In this document: positions 1 through 11,138 of the stretch, one piece after another
Layout of the letters: every line of letters begins with the position of its first letter
Numbering within the stretch: position 1 is the stretch's first letter
Assembly: GCA_027559495.1 (NCBI GenBank)
Contig: JAMXSV010000005.1
Coordinates: 186,001 to 250,000, forward strand
Origin: Aurifilum marmelostoma
Lineage: Eukaryota; Ascomycota; Sordariomycetes; Diaporthales; Cryphonectriaceae
Direction of reading: 5' to 3'
Length of the DNA: 64,000 nucleotides
The notes under the pieces: model-generated
The model's database searches: none
Seen by the model: only the letters and a program-made list of their open reading frames with translations
What the model was told of the DNA's origin: nothing
Translations under genes and position numbers: made by a program

Positions 1-270
1 TTCGTCATGGGCTGCTTCGCTTGCTCGGCCGGGTTCCTCGCCTACACATTTGACGAGTTTGAGCACGCGGCGTCTGCCAGCGCGGCGTGTCGCGTGTACA
101 TGTACACCCTCGGCTTTGCGTGCCCCATCTTTGCGCCGAGCCTGTATGATCGTTTGGGGTATGGATGGGGCAACACACTTTTGGCCTTGGTGTTGTTGAT
201 TGTTGGAGGGCCGTCGGTCTTGTTGCTGTGGTTTCGAGGCGAGAGGGTGAGGGCACTTGGTAGAAGCTGA
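1..270 (+). CDS. MFS transporter, C-terminal fragment
   Basis: The gene runs in from before the window; the reading frame is open from base 1 and stops at 268-270. The 89 visible residues hold two to three hydrophobic segments. They end in a pattern typical of the last helices of fungal DHA1-type drug/H+ antiporters: an Arg-x-Tyr-Met-Tyr stretch, then a Tyr-Asp-Arg-Leu-Gly-Tyr-Gly-Trp-Gly loop, then a final helix followed by an Arg-rich tail. The family exports small molecules across the plasma membrane by proton antiport. The substrate cannot be inferred from this fragment, and the internal ATG at 7 is not the start. Confidence 0.75.
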   Translation, partial: FVMGCFACSAGFLAYTFDEFEHAASASAACRVYMYTLGFACPIFAPSLYDRLGYGWGNTLLALVLLIVGGPSVLLLWFRGERVRALGRS

Positions 271-821
271 GAGCGTGACTGAGTGATGCGGAAAGACGGC
301 CGTCGTAATCGGAGCTTAATTACAGTTGTGCGGGACTGCCCCAGGGTGGTCAAATGCCGGTTGCATGTCCGCACACCCCCCCCCCGGGGCTAAGAAAAAA
401 ATTAAAAATTAACGCGCGCGCAGCGTCTATCTGTCCGGTGATTTCCCCCCCCCCTTCTTTTTCCTTTCCCATCTCTGTGCCTTCCTACCTTCGCCTCCCT
501 CCCTTCCTGCTTCATCTCGTCTACAAACCTCAAATCATCACCACCGCCCCCTACAGCCTATAAGCAAATTGGACTTTTGGAAAGTCCAGAGTGTCTCACT
601 CTCCCTTATTGTCCGTCTGCAGAGGAAAGGACGCCGCGAAAAAGAGCTGCTCAACATCCACCAAGACCAACAATATCGAAGCAGCCCAAGTGCAAATTTG
701 AGATCTAAGGTCAAAGCCAAGGCCAGAAACAAGAGAAGACAAAGGAGACATGCGACAGGAAGTATTTACCGGTCCGTAGATTGTTTCTAAATATAAGCTA
801 ATCAGAAGAGGGCTTTGCCAT
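271..821. other. Intergenic, with two C10 tracts
   Basis: I see no coding region here. It lies between the MFS 3' end and tRNA-Thr and holds pyrimidine-rich sequence with C10 runs at 376-385 and 445-454. The reading frame at 569-790 has no database-like features and no ATG in a good context. Confidence 0.5.
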
Positions 822-902
822 GCCTCTATGGCGTAGTGGTAGCGCGTCGCACTTGTATCACCGTCAATGCGAAGGTCTCTCGTTCGATCCGGGATGGAGG
901 CA
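822..902 (+). tRNA. tRNA-Thr (anticodon TGT) with 9-nt intron
   Basis: A full cloverleaf can be drawn. The acceptor stem GCCTCTA pairs with TGGAGGC (one G-T pair). The D arm is GCG..TAGTGGTA..CGC, the anticodon stem TCGCA/TGCGA, and the T arm TCTCG-TTCGATC-CGGGA, with discriminator A at 902. The anticodon loop is 16 nt, so a 9-nt intron (858-866) sits one base 3' of anticodon 854-856. That is the standard position cut by the tRNA splicing endonuclease. The T-loop motif TTCGATC keeps the B box intact. Confidence 0.9.
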
Positions 903-1357
903 TAGTTTTGTTGCCAACATGTTTTGGCCTTTTCTTTTTCTTATTTTCCCTCCAATTGACTATTGGTGCTTCTGGACCTAGTGCTGTCTGTCCTCTTTGT
1001 GCTGCTAAAATTTGAAAGTGTGGCCTGTTGCAAGGTATCTCACTCACGCACAATCGGTGATTTGTTTGACAATATCATTACACCGGTCCCAGGGGATTTG
1101 GTGGTTTACAAGACAGTCAAGAAATCAAGCACATAGATGCATAATCAAAGACGAGTTTGTGCATTGTAATCATTGAGGGAGAGGTATAATGCGGGATTAG
1201 GAATTCTAGCAAAATCTGCGGGCGAGGTCTGCGGCCCCTTCGTCCCAACCAGGTGTATTATGGGAGCGCAGTTCCGTGGTCCACCCAGCTGCTTGTCTCA
1301 TACTTTTTTCAGCAGTCCGTTCAGCATAGGGTTATGTTGAATATCCTCATGGAAAGA
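903..1357. other. Intergenic
   Basis: Apart from the Pol III T4 tract I see nothing here. It includes the 3' flank of the peroxidase gene on the minus strand. Confidence 0.4.
906..909 (+). terminator. Pol III T-tract after tRNA-Thr
   Basis: A T4 run starts three bases after the tRNA discriminator base, the usual minimal RNA polymerase III stop signal. Confidence 0.6.
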
Positions 1358-2437
1358 CTACCAATCGCCTTCGAACGCATCCCAGATGACTTCCGAGCAG
1401 TCTTTCAACTTCCGCGGGTCAACCCCCAGAAGGATCAGTTTGACCATTCTACGCCGTCACCAACTCAGTCAGTATCGACCATTTTCAACGAGACATCCAA
1501 AGAGCAGGGGTAGCTCGGGTTGGGGAGGCGGCAGACTTACGCTTCGGCGTAGGCCATGTCCCAGGCCTACTGATCACGGGCATACAATTGCCAATGGTCC
1601 GTTGATGCAGGATCAAGAGCTAAAGACTTGTCGCTGTACAGAATGGAAGGCGCATTGCCGACCAACACCTCTGTGTAGTACGTCGGACTGTCCATGACGC
1701 CGGGCGTGGTATCGAAGGGTTTGCGCCACAGGTCGCCACCGACGCTGTGCGCACCCACCAGCGCAACGACATCTACGGCCGAGAAGCCCTTGGCGCCAAA
1801 CTGGGCAATCAAGGTCGAGGCATTAGTGTAGGCGTCTGGCATTTGGTAGTCTGGGGCCGGAGTTGGGTTGTCATGTCTTCCGACATAGAAGGGGATGAAA
1901 GGACCCCACGGGCAGGCCTTGTTGGCGATAGCTAGGATTTATCAGTGACTGGTTTCTCAGGTCAAGCAACCCGACAGTGAATGACAGGGATAGAAAGAAA
2001 CGGAGAGACAAGAAATAAAGAGGATGCATGAGCTCACAGCCAGCAAAGTTGATCAAATCAGCGGCACCGACACGATAGTCCCTGTACATCTTGTAGAGAA
2101 CGCCACAGATGGGCAGCAATTGCTGGTTCTCCGGACGGGAACACTCGTCGGTTAGGATGACAGATCCGTCGCAGCCACCTTCGGGGTAGCAGTCGTGGAA
2201 GGGCAGCCGAACAGCCTGAGCAGCCAGCTGAGTGCACTCGCCATGATCGTCGATAAAATAGTGCCTGAGCTCCTTTGCGATGTACTTCCAGACTTCCGCG
2301 CACACTGGATGGTTGTCTGGGGGACCGCAGGGAGGACCGTATCCGGGAGGGCCATCTGGTTGAACACACTGCGCCGTGGCTCCGACGAGCAAAAGCCCGG
2401 CTAGGACGAATGATGGTAGAGGAGGTAGAGCAAGCAT
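1358..2437 (-). pseudogene. Secreted class II-type heme peroxidase with in-frame stop
   Basis: Three exons on the minus strand (2437-2038, 1931-1541, 1448-1358) join in phase through GTGAGC..CTAG and GTAAGT..GTAG introns to 294 codons. The protein begins with a hydrophobic signal peptide (about 22 residues). A distal-site motif Arg-Leu-Pro-Phe-His-Asp-Cys then precedes GGCDGS, followed by a Val-Gly-Arg-His-Asp segment and the proximal-His motif AHSVGG. These are marks of fungal secreted class II-like peroxidases, which oxidise phenolics with H2O2. A TAG at 1569-1567 (codon 255) interrupts the frame. Beyond it the same frame continues AWDMAYAEA, splices correctly and runs to a normal stop at 1358-1360. 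The last ~39 residues, including a late Cys expected to form a disulfide, would be lost. It could be a fresh pseudogene, a readthrough gene, or a base error. Confidence 0.8.
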
Positions 2438-3388
2438 CTTGTCGGGACAGAGAGGTCGTCAAGATGAATATATGTGGAAGAGACTGATGGAGAATGGATA
2501 CTTGCTGAGGATATGGCGGCTGCAGCGATAATGAAGAAAAGAGAAGAGGCGCTGCAGTCGGAATGCAGTGTAGTTGGGAGCGAGGGCGTCGAAACAAACT
2601 TCGTGAAAGGTTGGAGGTAAACACAAAGACTGAAGTAAAATCGTTTCGAACTGGGACATTCAACTTAGTGAGTTTCCAGGTGGATCTTTCCTGCCTCTGC
2701 TGAGGCGAGGTGTGAGGAAGGCGTCATCATCGCTGCCACGATGTCCTCTTGTTGACATTCTCTCTTGTGTCATCTTCCGGGTGTGACTGCTTGTGCTTTC
2801 GCAAAAGCATGGAAGCAGGGCAATCGGAAGCTGAAACTGGAGAACCTCTTTATTCAAGTAGAAGGAGTCTCGGGGTGGGCCTCCCAGTCTTTCCTCATAT
2901 CCCAGATCCCAGAGCCAAGATGCAGTTGCTCTTCAAGTGGATTTGGGTTTCTGTCTGTACTCATGATGCCTGTTATTATGTCTTAGTTTACCATCGATAA
3001 CTTTCCATCTTCTGTCCATCATCATTGCAGTCTCCGTGGGTTACGTATTTATTAATCACCTTGGAGGGTTTGAGCGTTGATGAATCGCCAGGTCAATGGA
3101 CACGTTAAGTCCCATCGCCTTCCCCGATAAAAAACATTCATCTGGCTGACGATCAGTTCACCGTCCATCTACTTAGATTGAGTATCAATACAATCTTTTG
3201 GGCCCCTTACAGATTCAAGAGATCAGTGAGCTTCAAGGCTTCAACCACCCTGGGGCACTCTTGGGTTTTCTAAATAAAATGTGAAGGAAAAAGCTGTATT
3301 CAATCAAGACCTAATGAATGTAGCTTAAAATTATTATATCGCTGGAGTTAATGATCAATCAGTACCAGCTCAAGGCATTGAACCCATG
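2438..3388. other. Intergenic: peroxidase promoter side
   Basis: This stretch holds the upstream region of the minus-strand peroxidase and the 3' flank of the next minus-strand gene. The reading frames here are short and overlap one another; I see no supported gene. Confidence 0.4.
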
Positions 3389-4828
3389 TTACATCTTTTC
3401 CAACAAAGGAGGGCTCTTTGGCCTCCGATCCTGCAGGAAATGCGCAATAGACAGCGAGAGAACAGACGCTGTAGTGAGGCAACACCAAAATTGCCACGTC
3501 AGAATGAGGCCACAGATCGCTGGTTGTCTAGCCACAGCCTCCTCCGGCCTCAAGTTCATATTTCGTCTCCGTGGGGTATCACCAAGCAATGCAAGAACAA
3601 GAATATATAGCAGCCATCCTGCTATGATCCAGCGAGCCATTATTGCCAGTCTCGGCATCCTAAACCCCGCCAGAAGAGATAGAAGGAACGTGAAGCCAGC
3701 ACCCCCCAGGATACATCCACTTAGGCAGGATAGATCCGGCGCACTCCTATGTGCCAGCGTCGTATGCAGGCATGTGGCGGCAACCAATGCCCCAGCCCCG
3801 AGTCGAAGCGCGAAGATCCAGCGATAATGCAGCGTCTGTTTGAATGGCAGTTTGCCCCAGCAAGAGGCGCACAGCCCCAAGAGGAGTGCTGGCAGAGAGT
3901 GCCAGGCGATCTTGACCAGCTCAGATGTGGTGGCTGGTAATGGCGACCTCTTGCATATGCTGTATATGACCAGAGCTGTAATTTGACAGCTAAGTGCTGC
4001 GAGGCTGGCAAAGAAGGTCTGAGATGAGATCTTGATGTGCCTGCTGACACGAAAACTGAATCCGCCTCCATCCTCTGCCTGCAAAATCCCAGCCCTCCGA
4101 AGCCTCCTCCAGGTGAGATTGCAGACGTATGCCAGGTAGAAGAGATAGGCGATGATCATAACGACCGCTGGTCCACCATTCATGCCCGACATGGGTGTCA
4201 TAGCCATTGCCAAAACAGCGGCTGGCACGCGGAAGATGAACCCGGTGGCTGCGCTGACCAGGGGCAATGTCCATTCTAGCTCTGGATGGTCGCCAAACAT
4301 GTTGAACTCCTTGAGGATCATGAAGCCACTGTTGGGTATCTCTGAAAAGAGGGCGCCGAGGGCTAAGTCGAATCCCCGATGAGGCACGTTGAACATCCAG
4401 ATGACTGACATGCCTAGGAGGATGAGGCTGTGGTGAAGCACCAGCTCTGGATGCTGAGCAAAGTGAAAGAGCTCGAACAGGGTGGCCGTGCCGCGGGCAC
4501 CCCAGCACGTCTGCTGGTAGATATTCATGGGAGGATGAACGCCGGCGACATCGTCCACCGCGGGAGTGATCCATGCTGCGAAGGCGCAGGTTGGAATGGT
4601 AAACATTTTGAAACCAAGTCCGACCATGAGTCCGACCATGAATAACCTCTTGCTCCGAAAGTCTCGCAGGCATCGAAACCACGCCGGCTGCGTAATCCAT
4701 AGGATTAGCCAGACACAGGCCCAGATCGCCACACACAGTGCTGCTACTTTGAGGAAGAGCAAGTTGTTGTTGATGTCGGCATGCATGTACTGGGGGACAT
4801 GACCCCAAAGCTGATGTTTGGGCGCCAT
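3389..4828 (-). CDS. Polytopic membrane protein, unknown function (TLC-like?)
   Basis: A single exon of 479 residues. About ten hydrophobic segments are visible, the first at residues ~25-45. The central part (about residues 105-190) has a short His-His motif in LVLHHSLILL, followed by LFSEIPNSGFMIL. This loosely resembles the TLC-fold family (ceramide synthase / TMEM136-like), where a His pair and a downstream acidic-Ser segment lie in neighbouring helices. The C-terminal ~230 residues add further helices of unknown type and end in a basic tail. I do not recognise an exact family, and the TLC comparison is tentative. The frame passes intact through a G6 run (minus strand) near residue 370. 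The start is the first ATG after an upstream stop. Confidence 0.7.
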   Translation of the reverse strand: MAPKHQLWGHVPQYMHADINNNLLFLKVAALCVAIWACVWLILWITQPAWFRCLRDFRSKRLFMVGLMVGLGFKMFTIPTCAFAAWITPAVDDVAGVHPPMNIYQQTCWGARGTATLFELFHFAQHPELVLHHSLILLGMSVIWMFNVPHRGFDLALGALFSEIPNSGFMILKEFNMFGDHPELEWTLPLVSAATGFIFRVPAAVLAMAMTPMSGMNGGPAVVMIIAYLFYLAYVCNLTWRRLRRAGILQAEDGGGFSFRVSRHIKISSQTFFASLAALSCQITALVIYSICKRSPLPATTSELVKIAWHSLPALLLGLCASCWGKLPFKQTLHYRWIFALRLGAGALVAATCLHTTLAHRSAPDLSCLSGCILGGAGFTFLLSLLAGFRMPRLAIMARWIIAGWLLYILVLALLGDTPRRRNMNLRPEEAVARQPAICGLILTWQFWCCLTTASVLSLSIAHFLQDRRPKSPPLLEKM

Positions 4829-6071
4829 GATGATAATTCAAATCTGGAAAGCTACTGTGGTATTCCGTGGGAAGGCCGAGTGTTTCAAACTCGTTGCTAA
4901 GGTGCAGAAAGCAACTGCAGTCTCTCTGGTGCTCATCGAAAAACAAAATGAGAACTTTTGGCTGCGCCGTCCAGAGGCTTCGGAACTTGGTGCGCTGTGT
5001 AGAGGGGCGTGGCTATACGCCCAACATTTGGAAGAATCAAGAGCAACAACCACGGAAATATGTTTCCAGACAACTGAGATATAAGAACGAATGGTGACGG
5101 GGTCTGCAGGAGTATAGAGAGCGGAGAGACAGCCAAGGCATGCTGATCATGAGAAAGACCACAGCTTGCTATGACCGCTCAATTCTTGGACTTCTTAGGA
5201 GACCTTCACAAGCGATAAAGGATTATACGGTCTGTACACCCTGTTAGCTGCAGTCTAGACCTTATGCTGAGTGTTTATTTTGCCCAAGTGAGGCTGGTGT
5301 AAGTGCTAAGATGGTAGCTGACATACGTCAACGACAGCTTCAGCATACGTTCCCGGGTAGGAGGTTCCTGGAGAGCATTGGCTCGAGGACCTAATCCTAG
5401 GGCTAGTGTAGCTTTCACGTTGGCCGGAAGAGATGAAGGAACCGGCTCGAGAAGAATGTGTTCTACACTTGCCCGCGCTGGATGATCTTCCATCTAATTT
5501 GGCAGGTTTCTGGTCCAGAGTTGAATACGAAGGCAGGAGGAAGCTTCTATACAGCTCTTGGTTAGTAAGTGCCTCAAGGTCGAGTCCAAGAGAGGCTGAC
5601 ACGTCAGCACCATCGACGCAAACAACTGTCCGGGCGCGACTACCAAATAACCTCACTCGCATTTTCCCATGTGATTAGGTCCGGCATCTGCCAGGGACTG
5701 TCAATGCCCTAGGAAGACCGGCATGAAACCTTTATGGAAGCTCAGGATGTTCCATGCCAACATAGACACCTGATCACCATTGTATGGCCATGTCTGCCAA
5801 TACAATCATTTTCAAAGCAGGCCAGCTTTTGGTGTTTTCCCCCTTAGAGACCTCCGCAACCCCCCCACCCCCCTCTCTTTGTACGTGTTTTTCCAATAAT
5901 CCTTCCTTGTATCACTATCATCTTTCCACGGCCCAAAAAGCCCAATGAGCAAGTCTTGTGCCCATCCCAGATGATAGAACACAACGAAACGTGTCCCAGT
6001 GACAACTCGAACAAGCCGCAGAGGCCACTGGACCATATCCCAGACATCTAGATGCAAATTCACCAAGTAAA
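4829..6071. other. Divergent intergenic region
   Basis: It lies between the minus-strand membrane protein and the plus-strand MFS gene, so it should contain both promoters. A frame of 118 codons at 5306-5662 (minus) has no recognisable features and I do not call it. A C-rich stretch lies near 5860-5875. Confidence 0.4.
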
Positions 6072-7911
6072 ATGATGAAAAAGGACGTCTCGATGTCAGC
6101 AATGCCTTCATATTCGTCCCAGGATGACGAGGCCGCAGCAGATAGTGGAAGCAGCACCCCACGTAAGACGAGCTCAGCATTGGGTGATCCCCTGGAGAAT
6201 ACCCCGGGTATATCTCAGGGTGTCGATCCTTCACCTGAGCGAGAAGACTTGTCGTTCTTGAGGCAGCGGCGGAAATGGTCTCTGTTTGCCTGCTCGTGCC
6301 TGTTGCAATTCCTGCTCCAGCTCGACATGGCCTCGGTGGCAGTCACACTTCCGGTATGAGCAAGCCATTGCCCAATATCAATTTGAGAGTACAGGCTGAT
6401 GCCTATAATGTTCTAGATAATCGCCAAAGACCTCACATCCAGCCAGGTTCTCGTCTTCACCGTCGCTACCGGCTACTTCTTGGCACAGACTGTTTTCCAG
6501 CTAATCTTCTCCCACCTCTCTTACGCTCTGGGCCGCAAGTGTGCCTATCTGACAGGTGTCGGTGTCTTCATGGTCGGTGCCATCGTTGCCGAGGTCAGTA
6601 AATGCACAAGGCAGTTGGTTGGAGGCCGTGTGATGCAGGGCGTGGGCGCTGCCGGCATGTTCACAATGTCCGCCATTGTGATCGTAGACATTATGCAGCC
6701 CAGGCAGCGCGCAGCATGGTCAGCCATTTCGCAGGCATCCGGTGCTTTGGGGAACATCTGCGGCCCCGTGTTGGCGGCTTTGCTGTCCAAGCGGTTTTCC
6801 TGGGTCAGTCATCACTCGTCGCATCGCAGCCTGTCCTGCTCCTGCGAGCCACACCAATATCCAACCCTGGAGCTGACATTGCACATGATAGCGTTCGATT
6901 TTCTGGATGGAGCTCATCTTCTCAGGCATCTTGTTTATCTCGTTGGCGTTTCTCCTCCCCAACTGGCGAGAAGGACAGACCAAGCCTCTTACCGTTCTCA
7001 AGAGCTGCGACTGGGTAGGCATGCTCTTGTTTCTGATTTTCTCCGCTGCCACTTTGATTCCCATAAACATTGGCGGCACCGTGCAGCCTTGGGGGTCTCC
7101 GGCAGTGATCGTCTGCGTGGTCGTCAGCATCATCAGCCTGGCCACCCTCATCGTCCACCAGCGTTGCATCGCAAAGAGTCCAGTCTTCCCCCGACAGGTC
7201 TTTAGCCGTCCTGTGACAAATGCTGCCTTTCTGGGGAGTGTCGTCAGCGGGATCCTTCTGAGTATGGTCTTTTACAACCTCGTGCTCTTCTGGGAAGGCG
7301 TGCGCCACCTGCCCACCATGAAGGTTGGCATCATGCTCCTGTCCGTGACTCTCACATACACCATCGCGGCCGCGCTCACGGGAATTTCCATCAAGATGTG
7401 GGGCCATGTCAGATGGGCCACAATCACGGGCACAGTTCTCGTCATCCTCGGCTTGGGACTGATGTACTTCATGACCCAGACGACGCCCATCGGGCCTCTC
7501 ATCGTCATCAGCATGGTCGCCGCAGCTGGGTGCGGTATATACCTGCCTGCTTTGATCAATACCATTCTCGCCTCGACCGACAAAGACTGGCACGGTCATG
7601 CGATCGCCATGAGAACCCTGCTCTATACTGGGGGACAGTGCATGGGCATCTCTGTCGGGCTGGCCATCTTCACCAACAAGTTTGCCAAAGGTCTTGCCAG
7701 CCTCGACAGCGTTGCTTCGGGCCAGGATGATCTCGTCACACCACAGAGCCTCATGCGCGTCATCAAGGATCTGCCCCCAGACAGTGAGGTCGTATCATTG
7801 ATGGTCTATGCCTTGCGCTGGGTCTGGGCTGCTGGGTGCATCATGGCGGTGGTGGCTGGAGTGACTACGTGTCTGCTCAAGTGCCCAACTCTCCAGAAAG
7901 ACGATGCATAA
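6072..7911 (+). CDS. MFS transporter, 14-TM DHA2 type
   Basis: Exons 6072-6353, 6417-6803 and 6892-7911 join in phase to 562 residues through GTATGA..CTAG and GTCAGT..ATAG introns. The N-terminal ~75 residues are polar, cytosolic and Ser/Pro/Glu-rich. After that come TM1 (LLQFLLQLDMASVAVTLPII), a loop Gly-Arg-Lys motif, GRVMQGVGAAG (the family's signature helix) and the WRSIFWMEL stretch between helices 6 and 7. The long array of hydrophobic segments fits 14 helices. The DHA2 family moves drugs, toxins or metabolites out of the cell by H+ antiport at the plasma or vacuolar membrane; the substrate cannot be told. Its neighbours do not form a biosynthetic cluster, so a general export role is the simplest reading. 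Confidence 0.9.
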
Positions 7912-8511
7912 GAGGAGAATGCGAATCATGAGGAAGGATTTAGGACAACAACAAGGGGGGAGCTGAATCCTCAGAAGGAGCATCTTCTGCAGCAGAATCC
8001 CGGACGAGGAAGATGATGAAGACAAGTCAGCCAATTGTACGGCACAGCCCTCGCCACAGGAAGAAGTCGACTCGCCTGTCTAGATGGGAAGGGCCAGTGC
8101 TTGTGCCACCTGTACCCGTAGCTTTTGGATCATGTGGTTGTTGCTGTGAAGTGACCATTACTGCAGTCGGAGGATGATGATGGTTTTGATGGGAACTCGA
8201 CATAATTAGTGCTCAGGGCGTTATTGAGTGTATACATTATTACTTAGACTACGGACAGCAGGGAGTTGGTGATTGATTGAAGAGGGTGGTGGTGACTTGG
8301 ACGGACAGTCAGTAGCGCTGCTTGGAGACTTATGTGCCTGGTAGCTCACTTGACCATAGCGAATTTAATCATGGACTTTGACTTGGTTGATACTTATTTC
8401 AAGATTAGGCGCAAGGCATGTCTGTTAGCTACCAGGGCTTCTGTGATACTCTCTGGGAGTTTGAGATAGCGTCTTATCCCTCGCCGCCAGCAGGCTCACT
8501 TCACTACATGA
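7912..8511. other. Convergent intergenic region
   Basis: This holds the 3' flanks of the plus-strand MFS gene and the minus-strand beta-mannosidase. I see no gene or repeat in it. Confidence 0.4.
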
Positions 8512-11138
8512 TTAAATCATACCCAAGTACCGTGTCGCGAAAGCCGTAAACTTGTTGGCCCCCTTGACACCGACACTCACAATCTCACCAGGGACAATAT
8601 CCACTAGATTGTCCTCAAACTTGACCTCGTCATCCTCACACTCGAGCGCGAGTCCCTTGACGGGCACTTCGGCGCTGACCTCGACAGCGCTACCCTCCTC
8701 GTTCAGGACGACCTTGAGGTGCTTGGGCTTCTGTAAGTGTAGGTACTTGAGCGGCTCGGGCCAGTTGACGTAGCGCGCGAGCTGTCTTCCAGTGCCGTCC
8801 GTGGCGACGAGGTAGACAGCAACCACAGTACGGGCCTCCTCGCCCTTGTCTTTGTGGACGACGGGGACGTCCATGGCGAGGATCTCGGTGGACCGGTTCT
8901 CCTTGAGAAGGACGTCAGACTCGACTTTCCCCGAAAAGGTAACCTCTCCAGTCTCGACGTCAAAGGCTTTGAGGATGCAGTCCACTTTGATGTCGTCCAG
9001 CAGAAGGTTTGAGCCCCAGACCTCGATGACGTTGCGTACGTCAATATTGACACGCGTGTACTTGTCCTTTGGGTGACGGTGCTCCCTCCGCGTGATACCG
9101 ATACTCAACGGTGCCATCTCGCGCTTGACTGTGTAGTAGGCATGCTTGGGCCGGAGGTAGTAGTCCACGATCGACCAGCTCGTCACGGGCCAGCAGTCGT
9201 TGATCTGCCAGACAAGGGCGCCTGCCGAGTATTCCTTGCCTGGTCCTTTCCACTGCCTCTTCCACAGGCGGTATGCGGATGCGATGCACTCGCCCTGCAT
9301 GAGCTGGGTGCAGTAGACGAACTGCTCGATAGGATCGGGAGCATAGCGGAAGTTTTCGACGAGGTAGAGGGCGATGCGGCGCTCGTGTCCATCGGCTTTG
9401 TTGTGGAAGTCGACTGTACTGCTCTGGGGGTAGCGATCCGGGTCGTCTTTGCCGAGGGGGAGGTAAGACTCGATGGTCTTGATGTGTGGAAAAGCCTCCA
9501 TCCCGAATTCGGAGACGAAGCGCCCGACGAGCTTGTCGAAGTTCTGGTATTTCTCTTGGCTGCCGTGCCAGACATTCCACTGATGCAGGTCGCTGAGGGG
9601 CAAGGTTAGCTGGACATTATCCCGAAGGAATAGCAAATCAGAAGCTCATACCCAACAGTCGGATCAGTCGTAGGCTTGCCGCCTCCCCAAGGACTTCCAA
9701 AGTGATAGTACGTCCCCGGTATGAGTTCTGCGCACACATCGGCCAGCACCTTCTCGTATATATATCGTGCGGGAAAGTCCGTCTTGAGCCAGGACTCGGC
9801 GTCCTTGTTCTCGTAGTCATACGTCAGGCCTGCTGACTCCTGGTATTGGTAATCCTCGTTGTTGCCCGCCCAGATAACAATGCTCGGGTGATGACGCAGA
9901 AGTTTGACGTTCTCTTCTGCCTCGCGCTTGATCGACTCGAGAATTTCCGGATGGGCTGGGTAGTTGCCGCAGCCGAACATGAAGTCCTGCCAAACAAGGA
10001 TGCCGTACTCATCGCAGGCATCATAGAAAGCCTGGTCCTCGTAGATGCCACCGCCCCAGACGCGGATCATGACCTGATTGCCGTCCGCCACGAGCCTAAC
10101 CCAGTCGTAGTACCGCTGTCGACTAATCCTCGGCAAGAAATTGTCGGCTGGGATCCAGTCCGATCCACCGCAGTAGACTGGAATATTGTTGATCTGAAAG
10201 AAGAAAGAGGTCCCTGGCTGGCCGTCCAACGGCCGCTGTATGAGTTCGGATCGGCGGATACCAATTTTCTTTGTTAGGGTATCAATCTCCTCGTCGGCGT
10301 CACTGAGAAGTACCGCGGTGATAGTGTACAGAGGCTGCTCGCCGTACCGGGCAGGGTACCACAGCGATGGGCTGGATATGTGGAAAGTTGCCTCTATGTC
10401 TCCGTTCCCATTGATGGTCTCGGCTGCCACAGCCTGTCCATTTAGGGACACCTTGAAGCTGACTTTCTCCGCGGCTCCCTCGACTGAAGCGTGTGCAATG
10501 ACGGTCGCAGATTTTAGGTCCTTGTCCACGCTGGTGTTGAAGTAGAGGTCCGACAGGCGGGACTCGTAAATCTCCAAATTGACTGGCCTCCAAGGCCCAC
10601 AGGTGTCGAGAACGGGACCCCAGTCCCATCCAAACTCATACTGTGCCTTCCTCACGGCCAATCTCGAGTTGTCCCCGTTCCAGCAACCCCACTTGTGAGC
10701 AGGATACTTCTCGACCACCTTCCACCCTCTGAGGTAGGCGCTGTCGAACGTGATGACCAGCTTGTTCTCGCCCTCTCTGACCGTAGACGTCACGTCCACC
10801 CGCTCGGGGGTGAACATGTTATCCGACTCCAGAATCTTGGTGCCGTTGAGGACCACCGCGGCAAAGGTGTCCAGCCCGTCAAAGGCCAGCACGGCCTTGC
10901 TTCCCTTGCCGACGCTCGGGGCTGTGAACTTTGTCTGATAGACCCACACCTTCTCACTAATCCACTGGACATCGTTTTCATTCTTGCCAATGAACGGATC
11001 AGGGATGAGGCCATGGTGCATGAGGTCCAGGTGGACATTGGTAGGGAACTGGGCCACGGGCAGGAAGCTGGTATCTTCCTTGTCGGCCTGCTTGAACTCC
11101 CAGTGTTTGTTGATGGGTATGACCTGTCGAGACGCCAT
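8512..11138 (-). CDS. mndB: GH2 beta-mannosidase, intracellular type
   Basis: Two exons (11138-9652 and 9592-8512) join in phase (GTATGA..CTCAG, 59 nt) to 855 residues. The enzyme removes terminal beta-1,4-linked mannose from manno-oligosaccharides. The N-terminal sugar-binding domain begins HWEFKQADKED and includes the DVQWISEKVWVYQTKF strand typical of family GH2. The (beta/alpha)8 part contains IRVWGGGIYE. It also has VIWAGNNE, whose final Glu is the acid/base, and, after the intron, SEFGMEAFPH, whose Glu is the nucleophile. I chose MASRQ as start because homologous sequence begins just after it and it lacks a signal peptide. The same frame runs 64 codons further upstream, through a hydrophobic stretch, to a possible ATG near 11330. 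The symbol follows the intracellular Aspergillus-type enzyme. Confidence 0.93.

Noticed and set aside
1567..1585. Intron removing the peroxidase TAG
   Set aside because: The only GT..AG pair around it spans about 12 nt, which cannot be an intron.
9073..9609. Long plus-strand frames opposite beta-mannosidase
   Set aside because: They are antisense shadows of a GH2 gene with all catalytic motifs; GC-rich codons keep the opposite strand open.
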